A DNA stretch of 64,000 nt from Bimastos eiseni (GCA_959347315.1 OY365806.1:58633154-58697153), one strand, 5' to 3'. Positions 33,901-40,477 are shown, counted from the stretch's first letter. The notes: generated by a model from the sequence alone, not told the origin. Numbers and translations are program-made.

Positions 33901-36080
33901 ACAGTCTAAGAACCAGGTGATGAAAATAAGCAAAGCATCAAGTTACCCATTTAAAATTTAAATTCATCTATTTTCTTAGTGCCTTTATAGTGCCATTGTA
34001 GCAGGGCACATTTATCACATCAGATGTTTTAATGACAGTTAAGAATCCCTATAAAGGCACTGTGTGATTGTTCAATGACCAGTATAATATTATATACATA
34101 TATATAATATATATACATATATTATATATATATACATATATAAAATATTATATACATATATATTTGTTTATAATATATTATATACAATTTTACTTATATA
34201 TTTATTTATATATGTATTGATATATGTACTGGTCATTTAACAGTCATATAGTACATGGTGTTGCAGAGGGTGTTGGAGAGGAATAGTGATAATGCTTCCA
34301 TACATTTAGAAATGAAAATCATCTCATAGCATGCAATGCAGCTGTAGTTAATTTTCCCTCTTCCCAAAGTTCATAAGTGCACACGCATCCATATGACAGA
34401 ACATCAATTGCATTAAAGTAATTATGCACGAAGGACTGGCTAAGTCCGGGACCCAATTGGGACCCAAGTGTAGGGTTGTATGGGCATTAGAGGCCAAGAG
34501 GTCCATCCGCTCAGCCACCACGCCCCACAGCTAGTTACTATACTTGAAAAGCTTTCAAGGTGCTTCTTATGTTTCTCGATTCAGAAGGATGATGCGAGTC
34601 GACTGTTCGTGGAAGCCTTCATGAAAAAGTCTATTGTTAATCAGCTGACGGGAGGTTCCATGACGCCTGTCAACGACAAAGAGACAGCTCCAGAGACATT
34701 GTATGTGCTGCCATTTACTGCTTCTCTTTCTAGCTACTATAGGGTGATATCGGTGTATCGTTACACGATTGGTTGTGGGTTTTACCCTGTGTGACAGCCC
34801 TGGTTAAGAGGCTTGGGCTTTAATTCCTTGGTCACCAAGCAGTATAATTTGGTAGGCGAGTAAGTTGACAAATAACCGGCAGGTGCCAGAATGTGCTTGT
34901 CCCATATCCCTGGACATTGTGATTCGTCCATTGTCCTGCTCAAGGGCTGAGTGAAGTCGATGAGCACCTCCCCTACATTGCATACGTTATTTGGGAGCTG
35001 CTATTGTTTATATCAATTAGATGGGTACAGAGTTAACTATTACAACAGAAGTTTAATGCAACAGGTCGGGTGTTCTTGGTCTGAGTGGGCTTCGTGTAAG
35101 AACACTGAACAAGGTGTTTGCAAGCATGTGCCTCTGCCGCAGAGCAGTGAAATATTGTACCACTATAATAGTTTATGTGAATTAATGGCAAGTCTTGCAG
35201 TAAATTGGCCTCTATCTCTCCAACCTTGGAAGATCCCACCATTGGTAATTCAAAAGCCAAGAAATGGACAATCAGCTGCTCATTTTTTGAGAAGTGCCAC
35301 ATGAAAAGTGATTATCTTTCTTATCGTTAGAACTTTGTAGTGATTTTGCTAGTTGTCGCTTCGTTTGGTTCAATGCACAAACAGAACCGTTCATTGAGTT
35401 CATCTCTGCCATTGTGCTCATCATCCTATCTGAACTGTTAGTCTCATCTCTCCTCCGCTTGCACTTTCCTCTGCTGCTTTTCGCTCTTGACTAAAGACCG
35501 AACTCTTCAAACTATCCTGCTATGACTCTGATTCCTGTGCATTCATTCTGTTCTTCTTGAAAATGGTAGGGCATTGGAATGCTAAGCATATAGAAGTGGG
35601 AGCAATTGTGATTCACGCTCAGAAGTTGAAACATAAGCAAATGCCACCTGATGGATATACCTACAAGAGCACGATTGGATTTTATGTACTGATTTAGTTC
35701 TATTCTGTGTATTTAGGAGCCAGACTGCAGCCGGAATCTTTCCAATTGATGGTGGTCCTGTTGACTTACAACGTCGATCGACCTTCATGGGAATGGGTGG
35801 TCAAATGCATCGCCTGAGTCACGTTGAGAGTGACCGGCGACTCTCCAGCATTGGGGGTCCACCGCCAGTGACACCAGTTTATGGTACTCCACTTGCCCAG
35901 CGCTTCAGCATCGCATCGTCCTTTAATGAGCCAGATAAAGAGTTAGCTGAGTTGCCGTCACCTCCACCTACTTCACCGCTGTCCCAGCATAAGATGAGTT
36001 TTCTGTCGCCGAAGATACCGGAGAGCTTTCTTGCCAAGAAGAGACTTATACAGAGCAAAGAGAAACGAGACTCCTTGTAG
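2817..36080 (+). CDS. SLC9C1: Sperm-type voltage-gated Na+/H+ exchanger (SLC9C1/sNHE family), 26 coding exons
   Basis: Joined exons (listed individually) give one open frame of 1,380 residues; every intron is GT-AG except one GC-AG, and all phases match. Sea urchin sNHE is about 1,325 residues and human about 1,177. Domains in order: NHE antiporter (about 20-450; LLEGE motif at 182-186, Asp-Pro at 162-163), a Lys/Glu-rich linker (about 480-640), a four-helix voltage sensor (about 660-801; S4 with Arg792, Arg795, Arg798), a helical linker (802-918), a cyclic-nucleotide-binding domain (about 930-1090; Gly-Glu-Met-Ser-Leu-Leu at 1041-1046), then a beta-rich segment and a Ser/Pro-rich tail. Family role: the sperm flagellar membrane exchanger, opened by hyperpolarisation and tuned by cAMP, raises intracellular pH. 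Odd points: Met190-Ile191 replaces the Asn-Asp transport motif, Lys1052 replaces the cAMP-contacting Arg, and the cyclic-nucleotide domain carries an Ala8 run. Family assignment is firm; transport ability is not. Confidence 0.93.
3267..3358 (+). mobile_element. Fragment of family A hAT MITE
   Basis: TGTATGCAAGACCTTAAAC and several GAGGTACCGAGAC words match the left end of the family A copies at 381 and 16,478; the rest is missing. It lies in SLC9C1 intron 1. Confidence 0.7.
3470..3965. repeat. TA tracts with inverted ATCCCTTGCTCTTGATATT units
   Basis: Alternating (TA)n tracts and a unit of about 25 bp (CTATAATCCCTTGCTCTTGA). The unit is reversed at about 3,626-3,648, forward at 3,679-3,702, reversed and partial at 3,710-3,722, then forward at 3,752-3,780 and 3,857-3,885. 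Neighbouring copies can fold into hairpins across the TA tracts. A (TA)n tract of about 60 bp closes the array. Confidence 0.8.
5120..5389 (+). CDS. SLC9C1: SLC9C1 exon 2 (early NHE helices)
   Basis: Residues 36-125. The exon follows the acceptor TTTTTTCTAG and ends at GGTATG. It encodes two hydrophobic helices, then the NHE segment CIWFPLLLFEAVFAMD, which matches the Pro-Pro-x-x-Phe-x-x-(Ala/Gly)-Phe-x-(Met/Leu)-Asp region of exchangers. Phase 1 at both ends. Confidence 0.9.
6217..6360 (+). CDS. SLC9C1: SLC9C1 exon 3 (Asp-Pro helix)
   Basis: Residues 126-173. It contains FLLWYNWPVWICITYASVTS, Asp162-Pro163 and LFKEI, which align to the SAVDPVAVLAVFEEI region of NHEs. Acceptor GGTCTTCAG, donor GTACGT, phase 1 at both ends. 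Confidence 0.92.
7171..7290 (+). CDS. SLC9C1: SLC9C1 exon 4 (transport-site helix, altered)
   Basis: Residues 174-213. SYKTLCRLLEGEHFIMIAAA corresponds to the NHE helix containing (F/E)GESLLND. Counted from the Asp-Pro motif the spacing is identical to NHE1 (28 residues), so the Asn-Asp pair is replaced by Met190-Ile191. The exon ends in an acidic loop (DEDDTGG). Acceptor TCTATTTTAG, donor GTAAAC. Confidence 0.92.
8488..8661 (+). CDS. SLC9C1: SLC9C1 exon 5 (NHE helices)
   Basis: Residues 214-271. Two hydrophobic segments, including a Phe-Gly-Tyr-Leu-Met-Gly helix and VVLVVSIGYLTFLIG, as expected for the middle of the exchanger domain. Acceptor TTGTTGCTAG, donor GTGAGT, phase 1 at both ends. 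Confidence 0.9.
9044..9182 (+). mobile_element. Retroposon 3' end with (GATT)n tail
   Basis: ATCTTGAAGAGGCACTGTAT followed by AAATTGCATTGATTG and a GATT tail of about 110 bp. The same end with a short tail occurs at about 27,249-27,290, suggesting a LINE or SINE 3' terminus. Confidence 0.7.
9274..9379 (+). CDS. SLC9C1: SLC9C1 exon 6 (NHE helix)
   Basis: Residues 272-306. SILNMSSVLAVLSYMLVLSD matches the Ser-Gly-(Val/Ile)-(Leu/Phe)-Ala-(Val/Leu) helix of NHE proteins. Enters in phase 1 and leaves in phase 2 at AAAGGTAACT. The preceding intron holds a (GATT)n-tailed retroposon at about 9,044-9,182. Confidence 0.9.
10179..10328 (+). CDS. SLC9C1: SLC9C1 exon 7 (NHE helices)
   Basis: Residues 307-356. 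LFDILKLLSSACILVLAGIQ is the 'FW..L...LIF.L.G' helix of exchangers, followed by a second hydrophobic helix. Acceptor GCATTTCAG, donor GTAGCT, phase 2 at both ends. Confidence 0.9.
10989..11178 (+). CDS. SLC9C1: SLC9C1 exon 8 (NHE helices, conserved Arg)
   Basis: Residues 357-420. Contains RGILAMLMLPFLYVGGYHMT and then IVWCETHRATTLLLG, which aligns to the GGLRGA helix of NHEs and keeps its Arg. The preceding Gly is replaced by His. Acceptor TACTTACAG, donor AAGGTGTTG, leaves in phase 0. Confidence 0.9.
12607..12688 (+). CDS. SLC9C1: SLC9C1 exon 9 (last NHE helix)
   Basis: Residues 421-447. LYFHICGLFVLTSVINGATI is the final exchanger helix (FH....V...T...(N/Q)G.T). I chose the acceptor TATCTTTAG because the stronger-looking one at TTTCTGTACAG (about 12,575) runs into an in-frame stop. 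Donor GGTTAGC is weak, but the phases fit both neighbours. Confidence 0.83.
13256..13358 (+). CDS. SLC9C1: SLC9C1 exon 10 (post-exchanger linker)
   Basis: Residues 448-481, GMRRVPLYKRITMAGAIQLL and onward: a basic amphipathic helix just after the exchanger domain. Enters in phase 1 after CTGATTTAG and leaves in phase 2 at ACAGGTGCC. Confidence 0.87.
13560..14045 (+). mobile_element. LINE 3' fragment (CR1/L2-like)
   Basis: Broken frames give SAVPGLWNIL and LHLCSPLILSI-like pieces, the A.P.(L/V)WN.LP signature near the end of LINE reverse-transcriptase proteins. Several frameshifts. It lies in SLC9C1 intron 10; a shorter relative is at about 35,395-35,560. Confidence 0.65.
14329..14410 (+). 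CDS. SLC9C1: SLC9C1 exon 11 (LADADW linker)
   Basis: Residues 482-509. FLADADWDIVYKHVYLEVPY resembles the LANADWNMIEKA segment of mammalian SLC9C1. Donor GTCAGT after Asp509 gives phase 0. Reading on past this donor reaches a stop after another 12 codons or so. Confidence 0.85.
14571..14632 (+). repeat. Tetranucleotide microsatellite (CTAC/CATA)n
   Basis: CTAC units grade into CATA/CATG units in SLC9C1 intron 11. Confidence 0.85.
15146..15313 (+). CDS. SLC9C1: SLC9C1 exon 12 (charged linker)
   Basis: Residues 510-565. 56 codons rich in Lys, Arg, Gln and Glu with heptad-like spacing, probably helical or coiled-coil. Acceptor CCCTAAG, donor GTACGA, phase 0 at both ends. The following intron carries the stacked hAT MITEs and the 18-bp minisatellite. 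Confidence 0.85.
15414..16469. mobile_element. hAT-like MITE, family B (TATCGCGATA-rich)
   Basis: Ends CAGGGATGTTAATATCG and CAATACTTG...CAGCCCTG (left reads CAGGGATGTTAA; reverse of right reads CAGGGCTGTTAA). Flanking 8-bp copies GTTAACAG (15406-15413) and GTTAGCAG (16470-16477). The left part repeats the palindrome TATCGCGATA; the right part has AGTATTGGTATTG words that look like a decayed version of the same. No transposase is recognisable. Confidence 0.8.
16478..16904 (+). mobile_element. hAT-like MITE, family A, best-preserved copy
   Basis: Ends CAGTGTTGTATGCAAG and CTTG...CATACATCACTG form short inverted repeats. Flanking 8-bp copies GTTAGCAG (16470-16477) and GTTAACAG (16905-16912). 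It abuts the family B element with a single shared 8-bp copy between them. Confidence 0.8.
17757..18070. repeat. 18-bp minisatellite
   Basis: About 17 units of GAGATTGCAATCAGTCAT with point changes, in SLC9C1 intron 12, ending about 75 bp before exon 13. On the minus strand it forms a spurious repetitive open frame. The unit contains TGATTGCAATCA-type near-palindromes. Confidence 0.9.
18145..18312 (+). CDS. SLC9C1: SLC9C1 exon 13 (linker helix)
   Basis: Residues 566-621. ASFWKQYQHGMLSLEAVRSL corresponds to the RQY..G.L...A...L motif seen before the voltage sensor in SLC9C proteins. Acceptor TTTTGTTCTAG, donor GTATGT, phase 0. It has the same length as exon 12 (168 nt). Confidence 0.9.
18570..18645 (+). 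mobile_element. LINE tail fragment
   Basis: GAATAAGCTGGTTCCCGCG and GGGCGCTGTAGAAATTTTGA match the tail of the 19.4-20.0 kb LINE. Confidence 0.55.
19060..19190 (+). mobile_element. tRNA-derived SINE (body conserved)
   Basis: GATTGGTTAGAGTC resembles an RNA polymerase III A box. The body CATTACAACTGCAGTTGCAC and GTGTGCACTTCTGA matches the SINEs at 53.7 and 56.4 kb. The 3' part is AAGGGCAGTATGAAAT. Confidence 0.65.
19440..20040 (+). mobile_element. LINE 3' end (CR1/L2-like), frameshifted
   Basis: Encodes KIPERIHFKILSLTYNSIQ, then PKYLRELF, and in another frame a piece equivalent to NAAPRLWNDLP: the end of a LINE reverse transcriptase. The tail GGCGCTTTAGAAATTTGG resembles 18,570-18,645. It lies in SLC9C1 intron 13. 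Confidence 0.75.
20305..20560 (+). repeat. GGGTACCC-rich repeat with internal duplication
   Basis: GAGTACCCGGGTACCCA at about 20,330, then two copies of GAATGTCGGGT...GGGCAGTCAGCCA (about 20,397-20,445 and 20,500-20,550). It lies just upstream of exon 14 and is probably a transposon remnant. Confidence 0.6.
20625..20912 (+). CDS. SLC9C1: SLC9C1 exon 14 (voltage sensor S1-S2)
   Basis: Residues 622-717. A charged helix, then KFFFAIHNNSLMKVFINIVL and further hydrophobic residues (S1), a short polar loop, and WLDIVNYVIITIYSCMVLAK (S2). Acceptor GCATTTCAG directly before an A9 run, donor AAGGTATGC, phase 0. Confidence 0.93.
21768..22019 (+). CDS. SLC9C1: SLC9C1 exon 15 (voltage sensor S3-S4)
   Basis: Residues 718-801. 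S3 is the hydrophobic run around NYIELIIILISYIELIL. A polar loop (DEELYCYTGP) precedes S4, where Arg792, Arg795 and Arg798 are spaced every third residue (STRFLRMFRLFE), with Arg779 and Lys780 at its start. Acceptor TTATTGCAG, donor GAGGTCAGC, phase 0. Confidence 0.94.
22308..22993. mobile_element. hAT-like MITE, TIR TAGGGCATAACCG
   Basis: 13-bp perfect terminal inverted repeats: TAGGGCATAACCG at the left, CGGTTATGCCCTA at the right. Flanking 8-bp copies GTTTTATG / GTTATATG (7 of 8). Subterminal ATTCGCCTCGG occurs three times at the left end and CTCGG words recur at the right. No transposase. It lies in SLC9C1 intron 15. Confidence 0.8.
23524..23725 (+). CDS. SLC9C1: SLC9C1 exon 16 (post-S4 helix)
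   Basis: Residues 802-868. LKLGYDIGKGYVTCVEEVNE matches the conserved YDIGK-GYV.G segment after S4 in SLC9C proteins. It ends RLSRMKELG, leaving in phase 1 at GGGTAGG. Acceptor TTGATGCAG. Confidence 0.92.
25155..25303 (+). CDS. SLC9C1: SLC9C1 exon 17 (linker before cyclic-nucleotide domain)
   Basis: Residues 869-918. KTYPGIVLSVKSQHAGRRIL matches the (H/Y)PxIAVxVKT segment of the family. Acceptor TTTTACTTAG was chosen because it restores phase 1; the nearer CTCTGCAG at 25,164 would break the frame. Donor CAGGTCTG, phase 0. Confidence 0.9.
26241..26366 (+). CDS. SLC9C1: SLC9C1 exon 18
   Basis: Residues 919-960. KIPPDIPLPAPGKVLSEISW and following residues resemble the P...(V/L)L..(I/V)(P/S)WL segment leading into the cyclic-nucleotide domain. 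Acceptor TTGTTATAG, donor CAGGTAACT, phase 0. Confidence 0.9.
26930..27020. repeat. (ATT)n microsatellite
   Basis: Imperfect ATT/TTA run in SLC9C1 intron 18. Confidence 0.8.
27249..27290 (+). mobile_element. Retroposon 3' end, second copy
   Basis: ATCTTGAAGAGGCACTATAT and AAATTGCATTGATTGA match the 9,044 copy with one or two changes. The tail is much shorter. Confidence 0.6.
27541..27639 (+). CDS. SLC9C1: SLC9C1 exon 19 (cyclic-nucleotide domain, first strands)
   Basis: Residues 961-993. The segment YGGLYIIISGLVR is the classic G-(I/L)-Y-I-I-x-S-G-x-(V/L) strand of cyclic-nucleotide-binding folds. Donor GTAAGA, phase 0. A truncated hAT-family repeat begins 28 bp into the next intron. Confidence 0.93.
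27668..27852 (+). mobile_element. Truncated family A hAT MITE
   Basis: Begins CAGTGTTGTATGCAAGACC and keeps the left half of the family up to GTAATTTCGATTTGA; the right half is absent. It begins 28 bp after exon 19. Confidence 0.75.
29059..29265 (+). CDS. SLC9C1: SLC9C1 exon 20 (phosphate-binding cassette)
   Basis: Residues 994-1062. A loop with eight consecutive Ala (1017-1024, GCN codons) is followed by GSTLGEMSLLTTVAHKTIAT, the phosphate-binding cassette. Lys1052 sits where cAMP-binding proteins usually have Arg. Acceptor TTGACTTAG, donor CAGGTTTG, phase 0. Confidence 0.92.
29830..29866 (+). mobile_element. Retroposon-like tail next to exon 21 acceptor
   Basis: GGCGCTCTATAAATGGTCGT and AATTACAATTGC match, on the other strand, the sequence at about 55,397-55,435. 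The exon 21 acceptor follows 11 bp later. Confidence 0.6.
29877..30014 (+). CDS. SLC9C1: SLC9C1 exon 21 (C-helix)
   Basis: Residues 1063-1108. LYHFEYEAVQAALELYVTHP and a Lys/Arg-rich helix correspond to the C-helix after the cyclic-nucleotide cassette. Acceptor TTTATTTGTAG lies 11 bp after a retroposon-like tail. Donor CGAGTATGT, phase 0. Confidence 0.88.
30676..30704. repeat. (CTTAC)n pentanucleotide repeat
   Basis: Five to six TTACC units in SLC9C1 intron 21. Confidence 0.8.
30797..30947 (+). CDS. SLC9C1: SLC9C1 exon 22
   Basis: Residues 1109-1158. DDLKLVIENGMLFVNPWIVP and onward look beta-rich, comparable with the post-cyclic-nucleotide segment of sNHE. Acceptor GACAACAG, donor GGTCAGT, leaves in phase 1. 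Confidence 0.88.
31477..31559 (+). CDS. SLC9C1: SLC9C1 exon 23 (probable GC donor)
   Basis: Residues 1159-1186. The exon encodes FETFRGPCVVPTGVEHIWFQ and stops at CAG|GCAGGA. No GT in the right phase lies nearby; reading on enters a (CT)n run. Exon 24 continues the protein in phase 0, so a GC-AG intron is the simplest reading. Confidence 0.78.
31569..31592. repeat. (CT)n run after the GC donor
   Basis: About 12 CT units immediately downstream of exon 23, a pyrimidine tract close to a non-canonical donor. Confidence 0.8.
33237..33341 (+). CDS. SLC9C1: SLC9C1 exon 24
   Basis: Residues 1187-1221. PHDTDKYVVYVVPRDTLLLG and a Gly/Ser-rich end. Acceptor AATTTCAG, donor GATGTATGT, phase 0 at both ends. 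Confidence 0.86.
33591..33700. repeat. 24-bp purine minisatellite
   Basis: Four near-identical copies of a 24-bp unit (AGAGGAGGAGACTAGAGAAG plus AGGG), purine on one strand apart from the CT, in SLC9C1 intron 24. Confidence 0.9.
33979..34237. repeat. Nested inverted repeats around a TA tract
   Basis: AGTGCCTTTATAG (33979-33991) is inverted at 34049-34061. AATGACCAGTATA (34074-34086) is inverted at 34225-34237 around about 140 bp of TA-rich sequence. MITE-like, but no target duplication is seen. Confidence 0.65.
34425..34530 (-). mobile_element. tRNA-derived SINE, minus strand
   Basis: Read on the minus strand: GTGGCTGAGCGGATGG (A box), then GGGTCCCAATTGGGTCCCGG, a decayed B box. It lies in the intron just upstream of exon 25. 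Confidence 0.55.
34585..34700 (+). CDS. SLC9C1: SLC9C1 exon 25
   Basis: Residues 1222-1259. KDDASRLFVEAFMKKSIVNQ followed by a polar stretch. Acceptor CTCGATTCAG, donor TTGTATGTG, leaves in phase 2. A SINE-like repeat lies just upstream on the minus strand. Confidence 0.84.
35395..35560 (+). mobile_element. Short LINE fragment
   Basis: CATTGTGCTCATCATCC and the CGAACTCTTCAAACTATCC word resemble the 13,800-13,900 fragment (CGAACTCTTCAAGCTATCC). It lies in the last SLC9C1 intron. Confidence 0.5.
35717..36080 (+). CDS. SLC9C1: SLC9C1 exon 26 (C-terminal tail and stop)
   Basis: Residues 1260-1380 and a TAG stop. Low-complexity Ser/Pro/Gly-rich tail (SIGGPPPVTPVYGTP, LPSPPPTSPLSQ), probably disordered, ending in a basic stretch (KKRLIQSKEKRDSL). 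Acceptor TGTATTTAG completes the codon left by exon 25. Confidence 0.88.
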
Positions 36081-36236
36081 AGGAGTTTACCGTTGAGGAC
36101 AATATTCCAGAAATGCTTTTAATGTTGGCTTCAAATTTTATTTTACTGTCCAGCAGAAGCCCATTACTTTGGTTTTGTAGAAAAAAAATTATTTTCTGTG
36201 CTTCAAACAAGGAAGTGTTATAATCCTTTTTCATGG

Positions 36237-36242
36237 AATAAA
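36237..36242 (+). promoter_or_regulatory. Poly(A) signal AATAAA of SLC9C1
   Basis: AATAAA lies 157 bp after the SLC9C1 stop codon, in AT-rich 3' UTR-like sequence. Confidence 0.7.
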
Positions 36243-36535
36243 GCTTTTCTTTGTCATCTGCCAAAGTCACTAGCTTGATAGAAATAATTTTATATTGTTA
36301 CAGTTGCAACAATAATACAGTTACACGGGCTGGCATACCGGTGTTACTACCATGGTTTAGGCATTGATATTATAAAAATTATAATATTATTATATTATTA
36401 TTATTATTCTAAAGAGTTTTAAATTCTAAAGAGTTTTAAACAGAAAGGGTCTGACAAAAGTATGAATCCGAGTGAGATGACGAGCAGTAAGATATACAGT
36501 TGCTTAAGAGCCACTGCGAGATGGTGAGTTTTGAG

Positions 36536-38041
36536 CAGTGGCGTGGTGAGGGGGCGAATCGCCCCAGGCGGCACTTGTCCTAGGGACGGCATTTTTGGTA
36601 ATAAAAAATATTGTTGTAAAGTTGCATTATACAAGATTCTTTTTGCCCTTGTCTAAGCCTGGCACAATACTTTTTTTAAGGATTTTCTCGACTTACATAT
36701 GCGATATACCAAAGTACCATCGAAATCATTGAATGGCACCTAACGTTTATAGACAACAGAGCAGTCCTCAGATAATTTGGTGCCCTAAGCAGTGATCTAG
36801 AAAAGAACGCTCCACCCCTTTGCATAGCAGTAAGACGTGAGAAAATATGGGGTCAGTCACACATTGCACGGGGCTCATAAACATGTTTTTTGCCAAATAT
36901 AGAGATGATTCTGGCAAAGAAAAATTAATAGGGAAAGAGCGGGAGATTCAATTAGGTGTTAAGGGCTTGAATATTGTTGTCTGAATTGGAATTAGCCAAA
37001 AACTAGTTTTTAATAACTAATTTATAAATTTCTTTTTGTATCATCATGAAATTTTATTCCTGAAAACATTACCGTATTAACAGTCGCCCTAGGCGGATTC
37101 CTATGTCGCCTTTGCCAGGAACCGACCCTGATAGACATGGCGCAAAAGAGAATTTAGACATTATTATTATTGCTAAATTTATTTCATTCAATAGCTGCGA
37201 AAGTAATGGCGAAATAAAATTAACTAGCATCCTTTGCTATTAATATAGGCCCTAATACAAACTTGCAGCAGACAAGATCATCTGCGCTGTTTTTTTACAT
37301 TTATTATTTTCATCTAACCTTGATTTCAACTTACCGGCTAAATATATTTACACTAACTTTCAATTTATTTTGTGATTTTCTTACTTTTGTACGTTTATTA
37401 GATTAAATTGGCAGCGTTTAGTAGCAGAAGTATTCAGGAAGTAGGACTGCCCAGCAGTGTTACCTTTAAGCTGTGGGCATGTGCGCGCGGACAAGGGTCG
37501 CCGAGGCAGCGCACACAAGAATTTAATGTGCGCGCACAAATGTTTTTGTCGAAAAAAAAATAGACCTATTAAGATGAACTGTAAACCAATACAAATAAAT
37601 TGAAGGCTAATCACACTGACTTATAATGCAATACATCATCTGCTCATACTGCTCTAAGACACATTTTAAACAAGGGGCTTCTCCTTTATTGTAAGGGTTG
37701 CATTTTTTTGGTTTTTACATGGCTTGTTTCGTAATTAATACTATCTTATTCTATTTTCTTATTCTTATATCAAATGATAACGCATTTAAAGTAGTCAAAC
37801 AGTTTCAATTTTGACAGTGCATATGCTGATGCTGTTGCTAACATTAGGCTTATAATGAATTGAATACTAAATAGAATAATCAGAAAAAGTATATAATAAA
37901 AGCACTCAGAACAAGCGCCTTGTATCTAACACCCCTTGTGCATATCCCGGGATATGCACAAGAATAAAGTGATGGAAATAATAGACAGAGGCGGCATTTT
38001 GTATCTTCGCCTAGGCGGCACTCTGCCTTGTTATGCCACTG
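36536..38041. mobile_element. hAT-like element, 1.5 kb, perfect 8-bp target duplication
   Basis: Ends CAGTGGCGTGG and (reverse of right) CAGTGGCATAAC, flanked by GTTTTGAG on both sides (36528-36535 and 38042-38049). GGCGGCA/CTAGGCGG words lie near both ends and at about 37,085-37,110. No transposase frame is recognisable. Fills the space after SLC9C1. Confidence 0.85.
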
Positions 38042-38273
38042 GTTTTGAGGTATTCCAGGAAGTAAGAAAAGAGTAAAAAAGACAAAGGCAGAGAGGTTGG
38101 TACTATAAATTCTTGCACCATGGTACCGTGAATTGTCTTATAAGCAGCACATTGTCTTGTTCAGAACTGGACTCTGTCTCCTATGCGACACGTTAATTAG
38201 TTGCTTGTTTTCATATATTTTACACAATGGCAGTTAAATATATAACTTGTCATCATCATACTTCGCACTATGG

Positions 38274-38365
38274 GGGCTTTTGTCCGGAGGCAAATGTCCT
38301 ACCCAAAGTCGGGGGGCTTTTGTCCGGAGAGGCTTATGTCCGGGGGACTTGTCCGTTCCCCGCTA
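38274..38365. repeat. GGGGGCTTTTGTCCGGA repeat
   Basis: Two close copies of GGGGGCTTTTGTCCGGA and two looser ones (AGGCTTATGTCCGGGG, GGGACTTGTCCG). It resembles the GGGCGCTCTTTTGTC arrays at 62.5 kb and may be one transposon end. Confidence 0.5.
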
Positions 38366-38765
38366 GAATTGGCCTATAAATAAAATCTTTTTCCTCGATT
38401 TGAGATTTTGGCCTAGTTACAAATTGACTCTATTATTTTGCGCTAGTGGAACTGTATCTAAAATTTCAATAAAAGATAGATATAATTACAGTTAGTAGTT
38501 ACAGAAAATTAAATAATTAAGTCTACCATAGTTAACAATGAAGAAATGTGAATCTGGCGCTCGGAAACGCCAGAAGAAGCTTCTTTCTCATAAAGCAGAG
38601 GATGTCAACGTGGCGTAATCGATCAATTTGTTAAAAGATCCGAACCTTGTAGAGGTTCTATGGAAAACAAAGTTGTTTGTGGAATTGTACTCTGATGATG
38701 TCACCAATGAATCTATGATGAGTGGATTCAACGGAAAACATTTCTATAAGAACTTCGCTCATTAC

Positions 38766-38905
38766 CAGTGTTGGGCACGAGACCAAAACTTCGAGACTAA
38801 GACCGAGAGTCCGAGATCAAGACAGAGAGGTCCAAGACCAAGACCGAGACCGGGTGGTCCAAGACCAAGACCGATGGTCAAAGATCAAGACCGATACTAT
38901 TTTTT
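38766..38905 (+). mobile_element. hAT-like MITE end related to family A
   Basis: CAGTGTTGGGCACGAGACC followed by GAGACTAAGACCGAG words. Similar in composition and start to family A but diverged. The right end was not found. Confidence 0.55.
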
Positions 38906-40266
38906 CATAAACAATTCAATTTATTAAGAGGCTAAAACGAAATAACACGCTTAAATGCGTGTATATAGGCTATACGTGCAGACCTGCATCGGCAGGCTTA
39001 CAAAGTTTCTAGTTGTATGCACACAGCGCAACCTGTTGTTTTTTAAAAATTGATAGGCTATTCTGGTATCGTTTGATTGCGCGATGATAATATTGCAGTC
39101 GATTGTTTGCACTGACCTGATACTCACAAACGAACCTGTTTCTGTAATGAGCTAAGTTCATCATCTATTGGCCAATAGGCAGTCTCTCGATCTAGTTATG
39201 CTCTGCTTTCAACACAGCGTTCGATTTCAATCACGGGCTTCCAGATGACGCTCTATACATGTATGTAACGATTATTCTGGCGGTCAATGCCAATTAGTAA
39301 TGGAAACCAGTTGACAGGGAATCTCAGCTTTTAAGACAACGATGAGGTTAGTAGCTTACATTCGTCAGTGATATTCCTAATCCGACCCGTTTCGCTGCAA
39401 GGACATCATCGGTAAGGACATGGGCACAGACCGCGGCAGGACCGCGGGGTCGTATGTAGGCCCTAGAGATGCGTTTGGCATCTAAATTCGAGTTTTGTGT
39501 TGCCTGCTTAGGCCTATAGGCCTCTAAATTAATTTTGGTTTGTTGAAAGCGTTATTGGAGACAACAACATAATAAAACAAAGTTTTTAAGTGTTTCGCAA
39601 TGAATTTAAAACTAAAAACTGGAAAAACATTCAGCTGTCTGAAGACGAAGTACGCCTATAGGCAAAGGGCATATAGCCAATTAGAATAAGTAAGTAAGTA
39701 TATTCTTTAATATCGTCTGCAAACGCAATACGGGTACTAGAGAAAGCATGAAAAACATACAATTTATATAAAAGTTTAAAGATACCTAATTTTGAAAAAG
39801 AAAGTGGTAATTTTCAGCCATTCATATTGAAACCACACGCAGGTGGGCAATAATGAGGAAAGGAAAAATAACACGAACAGGACCAGGATGTTCAGGGCCA
39901 TGCTAACAAGACAAAGATACCCACTACATAGGTCAAATTGTCTGGCAGATGAGCAGTTATTATGACTTTGTAGAGTCATTATAAACAAGGACAAACTGTA
40001 GGTCTACTCCGCAAAGTGGTAATGAACAATCCACATTTCCATTAACTTTACTTGCTCCAACTTTGCGCCTAACTAAGTAGGGTTAACATTGCACTGTCGC
40101 CACAAAATAAATGTCAGCAGAGAAACGAAGATGGGATAGGCCTATAGTAAGGGCCTACTATACAAAAGTAGGCCCTTATAATAGTGACCGTAAATTCTAG
40201 GCGGACACCTGACCCAAACAAATCACAATGTTATCTGATTAGATGATACTGCTTAAGCTGCTTTTG
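38906..40266. other. Intergenic, no gene seen
   Basis: AT-rich sequence with several TAGGCCTA-type palindromes (39,505-39,520; 40,137-40,160) and an AAGTAAGTAAGTA run at about 39,688. No coding signal. Confidence 0.5.
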
Positions 40267-40460
40267 CAAGAACATACATATATACATACATACATACATA
40301 CATACATACATACGTACGTACGTACGTACGTACGTTCATACATACATACATACCTACATCGCGCATACATACATACATATATATATATACATACACACAT
40401 ACATACATCGTGCATACATACATACATACATACATACATACATACATTCATACATACATG
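40267..40460. repeat. (TACA)n/(TACG)n microsatellite upstream of tyrosinase
   Basis: TACA units, a (TACG)n self-complementary core at about 40,313-40,336, then more TACA. It ends about 20-55 bp before the tyrosinase start codons, so it overlaps the expected 5' UTR or promoter. Confidence 0.9.
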
Positions 40461-40477
40461 TATATGCAAACGTATAT

